Assembly: GCF_043290135.1 (NCBI RefSeq)
Contig: NC_134703.1
Coordinates: 115,946,505-116,010,504, forward strand
Length of the DNA stretch: 64,000 nt
Source: Rhipicephalus microplus
Lineage: Eukaryota > Arthropoda > Arachnida > Ixodida > Ixodidae
Direction: 5' to 3'
Under the pieces are notes generated by a model, which made no database searches, was not told the DNA's origin, and saw nothing but the letters and a program-made list of their open reading frames with translations. The translations under genes and the position numbers were made by a program. Each line of letters begins with the position of its first letter. Within the stretch, counting starts at the first letter, position 1. This document shows positions 23,990 through 36,090 of this stretch, piece by piece.

Positions 23990-26767
23990 CGTCACATACA
24001 TCGTCAAACACTTGCCACCGAACAACGGCATATACTTGCGGGTGGGTATATGTCACTAGTATGTGGGTATGTGCCACAGGTGATTGACAATTAGTATCTT
24101 GCAGGAACGGCGACAACATACATGGGTGATTTTGACGCGTGAGCGTTAAGAAAACGCTAATATCGGCAGCATTGACTAGGCGAATGCAAAGAATAAATGT
24201 CAGGCTCCCAGCAGTAAATAAACTCCTGCAGTCTGCGTGTCAATAAAGTATTTTACCACAGAGGCAAGCCGGGTCTCCAAATAATTTTTTTATTAGCCCC
24301 TAATGTTCATGAGACGCCTATTGCTGTTGTAGTGGTGGCTATCTACTTTTATAAATATTAGATATGTACTGCTATGATTCAGCTGTCTTATGGGATTAAT
24401 GTCAATTATAGGTAAGTGCCATCCGCTGAAGTTGATTAATGTAGCAGTGTCCAGAGCTACGATTCTCGCACTTCATATCAGTAGTTATAGCGCTTCCGGT
24501 GCTGCTATATCTATGTTGCTGTTAGCATGGTTGCGCAAGTGCAAACAATTCGTTATATAAACATCTGAGATTGTCAATGTGTGTCTGTGCGTGAAACATT
24601 TGTACATACATTTAGCGTTATTTCATATTGTGTCGCTCAATGAAAAATTAAAACAGGGTGCACCTCCCCTCCGCATGCGTCCCTCGTACCTTGAGGGTCA
24701 AGGTCCCTCGTACCTTGAGAATCCACGTCTCATAACGTGGATTCTCAAGGTATGAGGGACCTGTCAAATGTTTTCATTCAATCAATTAATTAGCATTTGT
24801 GGACATAGAGTTCATCTAAGGGAGACACCCACATTCAGGTGCACACAAAAACGCTCAAATTTCCGAGATAGACTCGACAATCACAGAACTAAAGGGACAA
24901 CATGTATTTGAATAAGTTGATATTGACGTGAAAAAATGTGATCCTAAAGACATTCACACGCCGTTGTAGTTAGGAGTGAGGACGATGATAATATTTTAGG
25001 CAGTTCCATGGCACAAAGCCACGTTGAAGACGTGAAATTTTTAAACACGAGGTGTGCCAGTGTCGTGATTTTGAGAAGTGTTGTTATCTTTTTCGAGGCT
25101 CAGGTTTGAGCCTTGAAGAAGATAAGTTCATTGTAGAAAGTCGACTAATTCCCCCCCCCCCCCCCCCCCGCTTCCAATGTTTGTGAGTTGTTCATCGCAA
25201 GCATTGGTCTTCAGCTCACTGCGGCAGCTTGCTTTTTAAATATAGACATTGAAGCAGTAATCAAGGATCAGATAGTTACATAGTTACTACAGAATAGCAA
25301 TGACAAAATAAATTGGCGTAAAGTTTTAAATATGACAATGTTTTCTAAGTCAATGAAAAACGGTCACATTCAAGGAGAATTACTTCAAAGAAAAAGAAAG
25401 AAAAAGGAATGGTATTACCTTAGCAACTTGGTATAGCTGCATTGCAAGTCCAAAAGCGTAAACGTACAAGCACACCACCGTGAAATTTTTTTTTAAGTTC
25501 GTCCTTTTCTTTGTTCCGCGTATACCTCGGGGATATTGATACTCTATAGTCACGTGATCGTGACGTTGAAGAAAACAACAGTCGGTGGATTTAAGAAGAA
25601 TTTTTTTGGGGTAGGGGGGTGAACTTGTTGCCGAGAAACGAAAAATCAAACTACAAGCAATGTACGTTGTACACTGACACGACGTGTCAGCCGTAGGGAG
25701 GTCCTAGAAACTGTGACTCATACTCACACAAGAAGATTGACAAGAACCGGCTAATTTTTGTTAGATATTGTGAAAGTGATGTTCAAGCTTCTAATATTTA
25801 AATCTAATCATCGGCGAAAGCCATCATCTTCTGAAAGGTAGCCATTGAACCTTCCGGCGTTGTCAGTGGCGTTTGCGAGAACACACCGATAAAACTGACC
25901 TTTCGCGTCCAGCGTTTACTCGTAAAGGAATGAGTTCAAACTATCTCGAAGCTTTCAGAATTTTGCAGAGTGATCTGTGCTGACTTGCTAAGAGGGTTGG
26001 CGAGCGAAACCTGAACACATCAGAAGAAAGCAGAAAACGCACGTGGCAATATGTTTCTTTGAAGATACTTCGACTTCTTGACACAATTTTTCTAGATCTA
26101 TATCCCAATAACTTAAAAGAGCCATCCGCCCAGATCTTGGCCAATCTACCTTTGTGGGTGAGTGCCAGAAATGTGAAAGGAACATCCTTCTTACCATATT
26201 CTGGATGCATCTTCGTTAAGTACGTCCTCATGCTCAATTCACATGCTATTAATTTTGAACAGTAGAAGCTATATCGACGTAATAACAATCATCATCACCA
26301 ATATAAGTTGAAAACAAAAAGAATCAGCAGTACGTCAGATTGTTTAGACAAGGATTTCTGGTCACCAACATTATTTCATAACAAATGTTTGTACTTCATA
26401 CTTCCTTTCATTGAGTCATCGGTTTACATATAAACGAATAATTCGATAAAGACGACTCATTCTAAACTTTTGTTAATTTATGTGGCTGCTGATTTGTTTC
26501 CCGTTACTTATTACCATTAAAAATTTCTTTTATATTACCACCGGTTTCACGGTCAATCCCCTGTAGTGAGTGGGTAGGTGCCTAAGATCAACGAACGAAC
26601 AAGCAACCAACCAGCCAGTGACGTCAGCCCTAGCAGTTGAATGAGTTTCGCAGCCTCGAGAAGGCACCGGAGAAGATTGTATGTGCTGCGAGATGGCCTC
26701 GGTACTTCCATCGAGCTGTGACTCGAAATAATCGTCTGCCACGTTTATTCTGAAGTGGAACTTCTCT
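23990..26767. other. intergenic, no recognisable gene
   Basis: AT-rich. Contains a ~20-base poly-C run at ~25150-25169 and the hairpin at 24702-24761. A 115-codon minus frame at 25941-26288 has no recognisable domain. Confidence 0.4.
24702..24761. repeat. 27-bp inverted repeat with 6-nt loop
   Basis: Arms 24702-24728 and 24735-24761 pair at 26 of 27 positions around a CTCATA loop. The left arm start (GTCCCTCGTACCTTGAG) is also tandemly duplicated just upstream at 24680-24696. Confidence 0.9.
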
Positions 26768-27763
26768 CCGACACAAAATACATTCGCACCACGAAGGTCA
26801 GTCAGCAGGAATGCTGTCTTGGGTGCCGACTCGTTTACCCCGGTTGACTCTTACCATGAGGTCGATATGATACAGCGCGTCGAGACTTGCTTGAATAGGT
26901 GAGAGCCCCTTTTCGAAGCAGGCTTCCCCGCTGATCGAACTTGTAATCACATTTTCTCAAGTCGGCCAGCTTCGTCGCTGTCAGCGAAAGATCTTCTTCG
27001 TCACAAGATTCGCGACGATGGGAGGAGCTCCAGTCTTCTATCGGGCGAAGAATGTGACCAAGGACCGACTTCCCATTTCAATAAAGTACTCATAACACCG
27101 GTGCAGCACTTGCGTAGCAACGAAGCCGGCATCTCACTGGAAGAACGATCCCCCACTTTGTTCCAGCACAGTAGTGAAATGTTTCGAGCTGTCGGCGTGC
27201 CTCTTTCACGCTTTGAAAGCTCTTCCAAAAGAGGCCTTGGAAGATTGGCCCACGCGCTTCTTCAGGTGGACTCTGTCTCCGTTCACTACAGGAACCGTGC
27301 GACGGTACAAGTGGGACCAATCAGACGCCTCCTCCACGGCTACGAGCCTCTTGAACGCACGAGACCACCGGGAGATCTTCGATTGCAGAACGCTGGCCGC
27401 AGCGTTGGTCGCTGCCAAAGCCCAGAGTTTCTTCACAGACACCAAAGCTTGCGGCCGTTGGTCACCATAGCGTTCCTGTTGGTCGTTTTCGTTCTGACCT
27501 CACCATTGTTCGCCACTAAGCGTGGGGAGAACTTTTCACGACGCAACAAGGACACGGCTATGAATCACGGATGGTTTGGAGATAGTGTCTGCGACAATCT
27601 CACTGGTGTTGACGCAAGGCATGAAGTTAGACAGGAATATAAGAACAATGACGAGGACGCTCATAAGAGAAAACTGGTACTTGAAGTCGTGCTGCCTTCT
27701 TCTGGCACAGCCACTTCTGAGGGATGGAGTCCGGTGAATAGGACAGGGAAAGATGCCTCTTAA
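26768..27763 (+). pseudogene. paralogue of the 5037-6263 membrane-protein exon, with premature stop
   Basis: Aligns by eye over nearly its whole length with the exon at 5037-6263: the ECDQGPTS, VQHLRSNEAG, SEMFRAVGVP and SVHYRNRAT stretches are the same or nearly so, and the transmembrane helix is preserved. Differences: homology starts only at ~26768 (5' end missing); a 21-bp in-frame stretch equivalent to 5328-5348 is absent; TGA at 26900-26902 stands where copy 1 has CGA. After the shared TGVDA the C-terminal tail is quite different, ending at TAA 27761-27763. From ~27101 the frame is open for 220 codons. It may be a pseudogene, or a gene using a later start; the single stop is a CpG-type C to T change. 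Confidence 0.65.
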
Positions 27764-28781
27764 ACGGAAAGTAAATATATTTGCTCGCGCTGACGTGCAG
27801 TGTGAATATTAGGCCCTATAGTGCATCATATATGAGTTATGATGGCGAAAAAAAATTTAGTTAGTGCACACTGCCTTCAGGCTTTCTCGTTATACGTTCT
27901 TGATCCCTAGTTGTGATACGCGTAATTTAACATAAAACGATATCAAAGTGGTTGGCTTGCTTGCACGTCCGTTGTACTTCTTAAGGGCTCAGACATTCTC
28001 ACTATAGCGCACCTGGCAACCATGAAATATTCCTTATCATGAATTTTCTGATGCGAGATTGTACAGTATGCATTTGCACGAACAGCTGTTTTCTTGGTTT
28101 TCTCAATAGCATATTCATGAAATGTATAGTGTTTGATGAGTGCGTGAGTCGTTTAAATGTCGTAATGGGTACTAATAAAGAAAGAAAACTGGGTGTTCCT
28201 AAGTTTCGCCTTGAAGAGTTCACCGCGATAGCGATATCTTGTCCCTATAGTGCGTAATGACTTTGAAGTGACTTATTCCAGCGAAGCTTTCACACACAGC
28301 TGGCTGCATTCTGTGTAATGAGTAGTATGATGGAAACCAGGAGCAATTATGTGCGTGAAATCTTTTCCAACTTGCTGATCCACCCACTACGTCTGTATAA
28401 GGAAAATGGCGCACAAAAACGTGTGTGCCTTTTGGGTGGGGGGTGGCCTGCTTTAAACCACGAAGTCATGATAAGACATGGTGTGACGCCCGATCACAAC
28501 GTACTTTTGTACCAAGAATTATTACTGTGATATTGCATGTTCAGTGAAGCATGTATACATGACGCACGTGTTTGTAAGTCATACACGCTCTTTCGTTGTA
28601 TTTCCACGCAGAGGAAGTGATTTTCACGGTATTTCCAAGCAGACGCGTGGCTCTGTCGTAGAAATCATCATTGCCACGCAAACGACCCGGCTTCAGTCCT
28701 CACTTGGACACTAAATTCTTTATTATTTATCTCATTCGCATCTTGCAAGATTTCTTGGTCACCCATAACATTATAATTTTA
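27764..28781. other. intergenic, no recognisable gene
   Basis: AT-rich, no convincing frame. A run of Gs lies at ~28436-28443. Confidence 0.4.
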
Positions 28782-29516
28782 TGGACGAAGCTCCTTAAAG
28801 CGGCACCCGTTCGTCCCTCGTAGTCGTAGGCGTAGTGTGTAACAAACGTTACATTTGGACCGGCAAGGTGGTGCCGGTGGGAAATTTCTCCTGTGCTTTG
28901 TTGAACAATAAAAAGTTCGCGGCGTGCCCGTTAACTAAAAGCCGAATGCTCCTGTCTCTCGATTCCCATTAGGAGCCATTGGCATGCACATTGAGCACTA
29001 TCTGACAGAAAAAGGTTGCCACGTTATACTCCCTGGGCGTAACCTCCTTGGTTTTAGAAAAGTTTAGCGAGCGTTGGGCCGCAGTACCATGAATACAGTC
29101 AACTAGTATATACCATGAACTCGAAGTGGTTAAAGGTGGGAAGTAGAGCCGAAGCGCAAGCCGTAAGAAAGCGTGCGTGTGACACCTCTCGTTTAGTCCT
29201 TGGAATGTCCGCTGAATGGTGGTGCTTCTATATGGGGCATATATGATGAAAAGATTCGAGATGGTGGTGTTTGGAGTGTTGAGTATATGGACGAATGGAC
29301 ACAGAGACAGATGCACGGATGGACGCATGAACGGACGCAGGGGCGGATGCATGGACTAACGCAGGGACAGACGCACGAACAGACGCACGCACGGATGGGT
29401 GGATGGACGCATGGACGGTCACACAGACGAACGCATGGACTGACGGAAGCAAGAACGAATGGACGGACGAATGCTTCGCCGCACTCTCCATCATTCACTC
29501 CGTGGGTATGCTGCCA
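28782..29516 (+). mobile_element. minisatellite-bearing mobile repeat, copy A
   Basis: Starts with GGACGAAGCTCCTTAAAG and GCGGCACCCGTTCGTCCCTC, continues through a ~480-bp conserved body, then a GGACGGATG-type minisatellite (29287-29480), and ends with a TTCGCC...CATCATTCACTCCGTGGGTATGCTG terminus. The whole order is repeated in inverse orientation at 59838-60606, which is inserted inside a satellite unit. The body encodes a similar short frame in both copies (minus strand here, 28969-29352), but nothing in it resembles a transposase. Confidence 0.7.
29287..29480 (+). repeat. degenerate GACG/GATG/CATG minisatellite
   Basis: A 4-bp-periodic mixture of GGAC, GGAT, GCAT and GAAC units. It is open in several frames and gives Cys/His/Arg/Val-rich conceptual proteins on the minus strand that should not be read as genes. 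Confidence 0.85.
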
Positions 29517-30940
29517 ATTTTTTTTTGCTCACAACCGCTGATGCCGACACCGGAATTCCTGAAAAACGAGTTTTTTAACGATATCGCGTCAAATTAGTGG
29601 GTTTGAAACATTTGTCTTTTGAATGAATATAAATGAAATCCGTGTATGGGCCTAAATATTGCACGGCATGTCAGTCTCTAAACCAGTTTCACGTATAAGG
29701 AGAGAAAAAAGCATAACTGCAATAGTTTGCCAAATAAAAACGGTGGGTAATGCTAGAATCTGATAGCTTGTGTTGTCTTGAATATGTCCTCAGTATAACA
29801 TAAATGTTTGCTAATTGAAAAATGCAGTGTGAACAATTGAATCAAGTGGTCAGCATTTGTTCAGAATGAAACATGTTATGAAGGCCTAAGCACTAGAAAC
29901 ATGCTGACTTCGGAACTTGTTAACTTGTTAGAACTTATTAACGCCGAGTAGACTCTAGTTCATTTGCGAATATGTTGCCGAAGAGGCAGATGAAGGGAAT
30001 AATAAAGACAACGCACAAAAGTAAACAAACTATTCGCACAGGTCTACACACTAGAGGTCGACTTTCTTTTCTTTGGAGACATCGTAAACAATATTTTATG
30101 ATGTACAAGAAATAAAGGTGCAAATATAGTCAGCAGCTATTAAGTGGCTCTGTTTGAAAGCTACACCGCCGTGGACAACGCCGGATGCCTGACATAGCCC
30201 TACTAAGAAATGCATTCGCATTTAAAGGTTTTGTAGAATAAGGTGACCTGGAAATCAAACCCACGCTGTCTTGATCGGCGACAACAGAAGTGCGGCGCTC
30301 TACTCATGGCACTGCCGACAAAATAGCATGAGAATTAACAAGCGTACCTTATATCTCTCACACGTATACCTTCACAGCGATTTTCATTGGAGGTTGGGGA
30401 AAGTTGTTTCTCTCTCACTGGCGGGTGTTGTCGCCGTTTAGAAGCGGTGAAATACAGCCAAGTGAGTACGGCATCATGACTAAAGAGTGGCGACATGGTG
30501 CGCTTGAGTAGTTACAGTGCAATGAAAGCATTAAGTGAAATGTTAGAAGAAACTGCACGGTCGGTGCAAAGCACCTTGCGCGATGATTCGGCTAAGTGAC
30601 AACGCTTCGCGTCAAGCACCGTGTTGGCATCACGACTCGTCGACAGAGTAGTGTAGGCTTCCACACGCAACAACCACGTTTCTCCACCACCTATACAGCT
30701 TCGGTAGCCATAGCACCGGCTAATAAAATGGGGGCAATAAGGGGCAGAGAGAAGCAATGACTTGTTTTGCCAGACGGGTGACTTGCATTGAGTTACTCTC
30801 TGCAGTGAGAAGTCTGTGGTTAGTGGAACGCTATCCCGCGTTCACGGCTCTAGCTTTGAGCTCTCCCTCAAGTATTAATGAAGCGCTGTGTGGTACAAGC
30901 AGGAGCAGAGGCTTATGGTTGCTCTATTACTGAGGAGCGT
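29517..30940. other. intergenic, no recognisable gene
   Basis: AT-rich. Apart from the tRNA-like relic at 30241-30315 and an AATGCATTCGCATT motif near 30205, also seen near 17055, nothing is recognised. Confidence 0.4.
30241..30315 (-). repeat. decayed tRNA-like sequence
   Basis: Minus strand: A-box-like GAGTAGAGCGCCG, then B-box-like GGGTTTGATTTCC. Likely a tRNA-derived SINE head, too degraded to be a tRNA gene. Confidence 0.35.
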
Positions 30941-30959
30941 ACTCCTTGCCATTTGCCCC

Positions 30960-31260
30960 CTGCGGTGACCGCGTGTTCAATCAGTTTATATTGAGTACCA
31001 GCATTCATTATGTGCTCGCTGATGACGTCTTTGCGCGGAATTTTCCCTTTGCTGTTTTTTGTGTATGTTAAATTCAAGCTTGTGTGTGTCACTTTCTCTT
31101 GTACCTTGTCCGAGAAGTTTGCTTTATTTAGCAGTTCACGTCTATATCCTAGACGACAGTCGTTGAGATGGAGTTTTTCTATATCATAGATGACAGTCGC
31201 TGGGATTGGAGGTACACCGCAAGGGAGGTGGATGTCACCGGTAGATGGAGCCAAATGATA
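30960..31260. repeat. dispersed repeat shared with the window end
   Basis: About 50 bp around 31010-31060 (ATGTGCTCGCTGATGACGTC, then TTTGCGCGGAATTTTCCC) recurs with a few changes at ~63896-63945. The flanks diverge quickly, so only a core is shared. An open minus frame of 113 codons covers it; function unknown. Confidence 0.4.
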
Positions 31261-33284
31261 AGCGCAAACTTAGCTTGGGTCATCCTGATAAGCCTCTGCG
31301 CTCGATCTGGTTGAATTGCCTTTTGGCGCTAACACAGGCGCATACACATGCACTGTTGATATAGCTGCCAAAAACCAATACAAAATGTGTGATCTCATAC
31401 ATATTATTGTACAACAAACATTCTGGTACTGCTGTGAAGACACGCTTCCCTTTTGTGTTATACCAATTCCTAAGACGGAGGTATCAACCATGTACAACTC
31501 CTCCTACAATTTACAGCATATATTTGTGAAAATAGACTAGTGCGTTAAAAGCTGAAGCTGATTTTTGTTGAAAAGGTCTCATTGGTAAACCCCTCTCGTA
31601 ACGTGACGAAATCCACGTTTGGCCCGGTCGTACGAGTGATGATAATATACATTCTGGTTAGCGAACATTGCATTTGCTTTCGGTACAGCATTATTCATAG
31701 CTGAGGGTCATTGAAAAGGAAAAACACGCGATTACTTCATAATAACCCTCATTAGCATGTTAAAAATAACAGCTCAATTCACAGCGTATCGGTGAATGGA
31801 GGTGGACAATGAGTTTCATGAAAGGAAAATGTCAGTTCCTGGCAGGAAGAAAAATTAAGCAATAGAAAAACGCATGAAACAACGAGAAAGTGGAGACACA
31901 GGTACTCCTTCGGAGATACGGCCCCCAAGAAAGCGAGCTTAATGAGTACAGTTTCAATGAATGGCTAATGACTTGGGAAGAGACACGTCGCTAATGACTT
32001 CCCTGTACGCAACCTAGAAGAGGACAGCGCCAGTTCCAGTACTTAGGCTGAAAGTGAAGGAGGCGCTCTGAATGGACTGTGTTGGCGAGAAAGCCAGTGG
32101 TTCCAGAAGGCACAGTTAAATGTTTTGGTGAACGATATATGCGAAGCATATATAAGAGCCCTGATCTTGCTACCTTAAAATAGGTATGAAGATAACAAGA
32201 AACGTACAAACAGAGATCCTTCATATACAACTTAAAAATACTCAATTGTAGGGGTTTGCGAATATTTTAGCATATCAAATTACAAATAAAAAACTGTCCA
32301 TTAGATTTACTACCGAAATAGAAGATTACATATTCGAAAAGCCGATAATTTTTTAAATAGTATTTTCAATAGTTTTTGAAAAATCAGCAACGATGGAAGG
32401 ACATAAAAGCAACAAAACTTTGCAACTGCTAAAGGTATTTTTTCGGCTTTCAATCACTAAAGTACTAGTGTGCATGCAGTCCAAGCTCTTGCGACATTGT
32501 CGAAGCTATAAGGGAGGAAGGTGTTTTACTTCAAAGCTCTACAGATATTTAACATGTGGCTGCGCATCGCATTAACCAGCAACTGTCCTATCCTATAGCA
32601 ACTAAACTTAGGCAATACGACTGTCTTTAAGTTTACGAATAACAATGCAAGCGAGAATTCTGTTTTCGTAAACTGCTCTTTGTAATAAAGCTTTCAACAT
32701 TGTTGTTTACATGCTGACGGCACCGAGATATATGCTGTGACGACCTCATTGTCTGTTATCTGATGTCTCAAGCTGTATTTAGGTTGCTTGATTGAAAATT
32801 GTTCCTTTTCATCTCAATTTCGTTTGAATGCAAGCGACGCATGACTACTGCACCCACGGCCATGTACGAGTCTACCTAATTATCAACACGCCAGTTTGGA
32901 GGCGATCGGAAGTGACCATTTTATTTAGCTTAAAAGTGGTGATTTATTTTTTCATACGAAAAGCTGTGGAGCTGCTGCTTTGAAGATGGTGATACTTTTA
33001 TTCTAAAATTATTCGAATATTATTCGGTTTTATTCATATTGGATTCGGTATCATTACCATTTTATTCGTATTCGATTCGGTTCGCACAGCGAAACTTAGA
33101 AGGCAGAATATGTAAAGGAGACATGGACTAAATGGGATTAGTACATCCAAGGCACAAAGTGAAATGTATGTGCACGAAACGACAGCCTCGCGAACTGGTA
33201 AGTAAATGCTTCAGAGCTGGCAACGTAAGCACAGCAAGTATCCGTGTGCAGTACAGTCAACAAAGAGAGAATGTAGGCCACTAC
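31261..33284. other. AT-rich intergenic; possible old hAT-like relic
   Basis: No gene recognised. Between ~32250 (GGGTTTGCGAATATT) and ~33090 (TTCGATTCGGTTCGCAC) the ends are loosely inverted and resemble hAT-type termini rich in GCGAATA/TTCG, but they match poorly and no target duplication is clear. Confidence 0.3.
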
Positions 33285-33795
33285 GGGGTTGTCACAACAC
33301 AAATACCGTAAATGGTATTCTTGGTTAAGGACTACTACTCTCCGCTGTCTTTGACTAAGTGAAGGCGACATATTGTCTGGTGTCATCTGGTGGTAGTAAC
33401 AATGGCTCTGTCGGCTAGTGCTCAGTAATGACGACTGGTGCTTGTTATTGTCCGATCAACCGTAATTAAACCATAAATGACACTCTTGGTTAAAGATTAC
33501 TGGTATTAGTTCTCTTTGGATAAGTGAAGGCGACATCTTGCCCTGTGTCGTCTGGTGACAATAATGATGGCTCTACCAGCTAGCACTCAGTAATGACGAC
33601 TGGTGATTGATAATGTAGGATGAACTGTAAACATACCGTACAAGTTACTTTTGGTTAAGGGTAACTATTCTTGACTGTATTTACCTAAGGGAAAGTGGCG
33701 TGGTGCCTATAGTGTCGTCTGGCCGTAGTAATGATTGCTCTGTGGGCTAGTACTTCATAAGGACGACCAGTGCTTGTTATTGTCGGATGATTGAT
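33285..33795. repeat. 165-bp tandem repeat, three copies
   Basis: The phrase TTGGTTAAGG (or one-base variants) occurs at 33321, 33486 and 33651, exactly 165 bp apart. AGTGAAGGCGACAT, TCAGTAATGACGACTGGTG and the TTGTTATTGTC blocks repeat at the same spacing. Copies differ by many point changes, so the array is old. Confidence 0.9.
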
Positions 33796-34767
33796 GGCAT
33801 GTGTTGTGTACTGTTGGCTTATGCTGGTTGCGTGAAGGCACGGCGAATATTCTTCAGCACTACCTCACGACTTTAAAACTGAAAGGTTCCCAGAATTCTG
33901 CTAATCACGACTACACGAAGGCCAGTTTAAGAAGTTGTAGAGTTCATGGCCTCACGGAAGGATATTGAGAGCGCGAAATTGTACAATGCAGTTGTGCACA
34001 ATGGTAACTTGCTGGGAGAAAGCAACATCCACGTCGAGCGACCAAATGAAATCTAAGGCAGTGTGGCTGATTAAAGAAAATCGTGCGTCGCCATTCGCTT
34101 TACGCGAAAAACAATGAGTGAGAGTTCTCTTTACCAACGTGAGAAATCTTGTGAACAATAATAATCGGAAGGAAAAGTTGACGTTTTTTATACGGCGCTC
34201 TTGCTTTAACGGTTTATAAGGCATGATACCACAGGGAATTAATTAACATCCGGACTTGCGTCTTGTCGTGTTGAATTGTGTGCAACGTGTCCTTTGAAAT
34301 TTGTGTGTTTCATGCTTGTGTCCATCTGTGTCCGCGTTTTGTGTACGTGTTTTTTCCCGCACTCTGTATTATCAGTTTTTGTAAGTCATCGAGAATTCAA
34401 GCAACCAAACATTGAAATAATTCCTAAACAAAAAAAAAACAGACTTGCACAACTAGCTGTAGACTTTTGATGAGGGCCGTATACCGCACAAGACTGCCAC
34501 TGTCCGCTGTGACACCATATGTGTGCAAGTGTGCTCTCCCTCTTTTTCCCTCTTTCTTTACTCTTTTTTCAACCGGTTCAGCATACCGGTTATGCCAAAC
34601 CGGTTAACATCCCCACCTTTCTTCTCTCTCTTGTTTTCTTCCTTTCATTTCTTTGTAAGGTGACAAGCAATCAATAAGATATCTTTATCAATGACGCAAG
34701 TGCACCAGACGAAACCTTGACCACACACAACGCTTCTGGAAGACGCCTCTCTGTCCGCAGCAATGCA
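33796..34767. other. intergenic, no recognisable gene
   Basis: No convincing frame. The CAACCGGTTCAGCATACCGGTTATGCC region at ~34570-34605 repeats ACCGGTT three times. Confidence 0.4.
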
Positions 34768-34768
34768 T

Positions 34769-35011
34769 TGATTGATTGATATGTGGGGTTTAACGTCCCG
34801 AAACCACCATAGGATTATGAGAGACGCCATAGTGGAGGGCTCCGGAAATTTCGACCACCTGTGGTTCTTTAACGTGCACCCAAAACTGAGCACACGGGCC
34901 TAAACATTCCCGCCTCCATCGGAAATGCAGCCGCCGCCGCCGCCGGGATTCGAGCCCGTGACCTGCGGGTAAGCAGCCGAGTACTTTAGCCACTAGACCA
35001 CCGTGGCGGGT
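34769..35011 (-). repeat. Ruka-like tRNA-derived SINE, minus orientation
   Basis: On the minus strand the order is A box (GTGGCTAAAGTACTCGGC), B box (GGCTCGAATCCC), SINE body, and a (GATT)n-type tail at the left. Flanking sequences TCCGCAGCAATGC (left, ~34754) and CCCGCAGCAAAGC (right, ~35012) match at 11 of 13 positions and look like a target-site duplication. Transcribed by Pol III and mobilised by LINE enzymes in known SINE families. Confidence 0.85.
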
Positions 35012-35396
35012 CCCGCAGCAAAGCAAGTTCATGAGATAATGCGCTCATGCGTAGCCGCTGCCCCATATGACGTCCCTGACTACAAAGGTCCCAGAAGAAA
35101 AAAGCTCATCCTTCGAGGCACAGCTTTTCTCTGTAATCTGGTGTTAAAGTGTTTCCAGATATTCGCTCCTGCCAAACCTTGCGCAGACATATCTGATAGC
35201 CCATAGATGTTCGTCAGTAGCCGAGATTCACTTGCTACCCCGTCCCCCAAATTATTTTCCATGCGCACGAATACATGCGTATATGAAAGCAGACAAGCGT
35301 TTGAAGCTTTTAGAGTTCTAAGAATGATTGTAGACCTCAAAGATGCGATAGTTGCTCAAATGTAGCCTTAACTTTTTGACTCTATCCCGACGCGTG

Positions 35397-35535
35397 GCGG
35401 TTTAGGCTAGTTGGTACGACATGACGATTGTTATAGCGCGAGATCGGAACGACGACAAAGGGACAAAAAGAAGACGAGCGCTCGCCTTCTTCGTGTCCCT
35501 TTGTCGTCCGTCGTTCTTATTTCGAGCTATGCAGA
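35397..35535. repeat. fold-back repeat, copy A
   Basis: Near-palindrome centred near 35481: the left arm GACGACAAAGGGACA and GAAGACGAGCG pair with CGCTCG, CTTCTTC and TGTCCCTTTGTCGTC. Outer arms (ATAGCGCGAGATCGGAACGAC with GTCGTTCTTATTTCGAGCTAT) also pair. It starts with TTTAGGCTAGTTGGTA, the same head as the copy at 48220-48406. Confidence 0.8.
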
Positions 35536-35589
35536 CATCTAGGCTGAGGTAGAAAAACAAAGCCATTCACAATCGTGATCATTGTCAGC

Positions 35590-36090
35590 CTGAGTGCGCC
35601 CGCTGCAGGACAAGACCTCCCCAACGTTCCGGCAAACAACGACAGTCTTGTACTTGCATGCGGCCACGTTTTACAAGCGAAATTCTCAGTCTCAAATGCC
35701 TATCCCACTTTCTGACACCTCCACGCACGTTTACCTTCAATTGAAATCCAGTCAGTTAACCTTAACGACCAGCGGTTATCTTTCCTACCCGCCAGATGCC
35801 ATGCTCTTGCTAATTTATTCTTTTTGATTTCGACTAAGACGTCTCTGACACCTGATTTTGCCCTGACCCACTCTGTTATTTTCTTGTAACTCAAACTTTC
35901 GCTTGTCATTTGCCTTTACGTTGCTCGCTGTGTCGTCCTCTAAGTTGAACTCTGTTTATTAGCCGCCATTGTCTGCTTCCTTGGTAAGTACCGCTGATAT
36001 CTAGCTGTTTTATCCTTTGTTTTGAGAGGTAGCGGTAAACTATCATTGTTGATTTGAAAGACCCTGCCGAGTGTACACAACCTCATTATT
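35590..36090 (-). mobile_element. RTE-clade LINE, C-terminal fragment
   Basis: Minus-strand translation gives the end of an RTE-type RT protein: GVRDVLVEIKKNKL, GRKDNRWSLRLTDWI and EGKRAWRCQKVG in order (35700-35909), and further decayed matches to ~36090. This C-terminal block is characteristic of the abundant RTE-like LINEs of arthropods. The left boundary lies near 35590, where the 3' UTR-like GCAGGACAAGACCTCCCCAACGTT pattern begins. Frameshifted and dead. Confidence 0.75.

Noticed and set aside
29193..29498. Cys/His/Arg/Val-rich frames that could suggest a metal-binding or antigenic repeat protein (also at 49201-49569, 59809-60227 and 61869-62194)
   Set aside because: All lie on the GGACGGATG minisatellite, where several frames on both strands are open by virtue of the 4-bp period.
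32246..33100. hAT-like MITE
   Set aside because: The ends only loosely mirror each other and I could not find an 8-bp target duplication.
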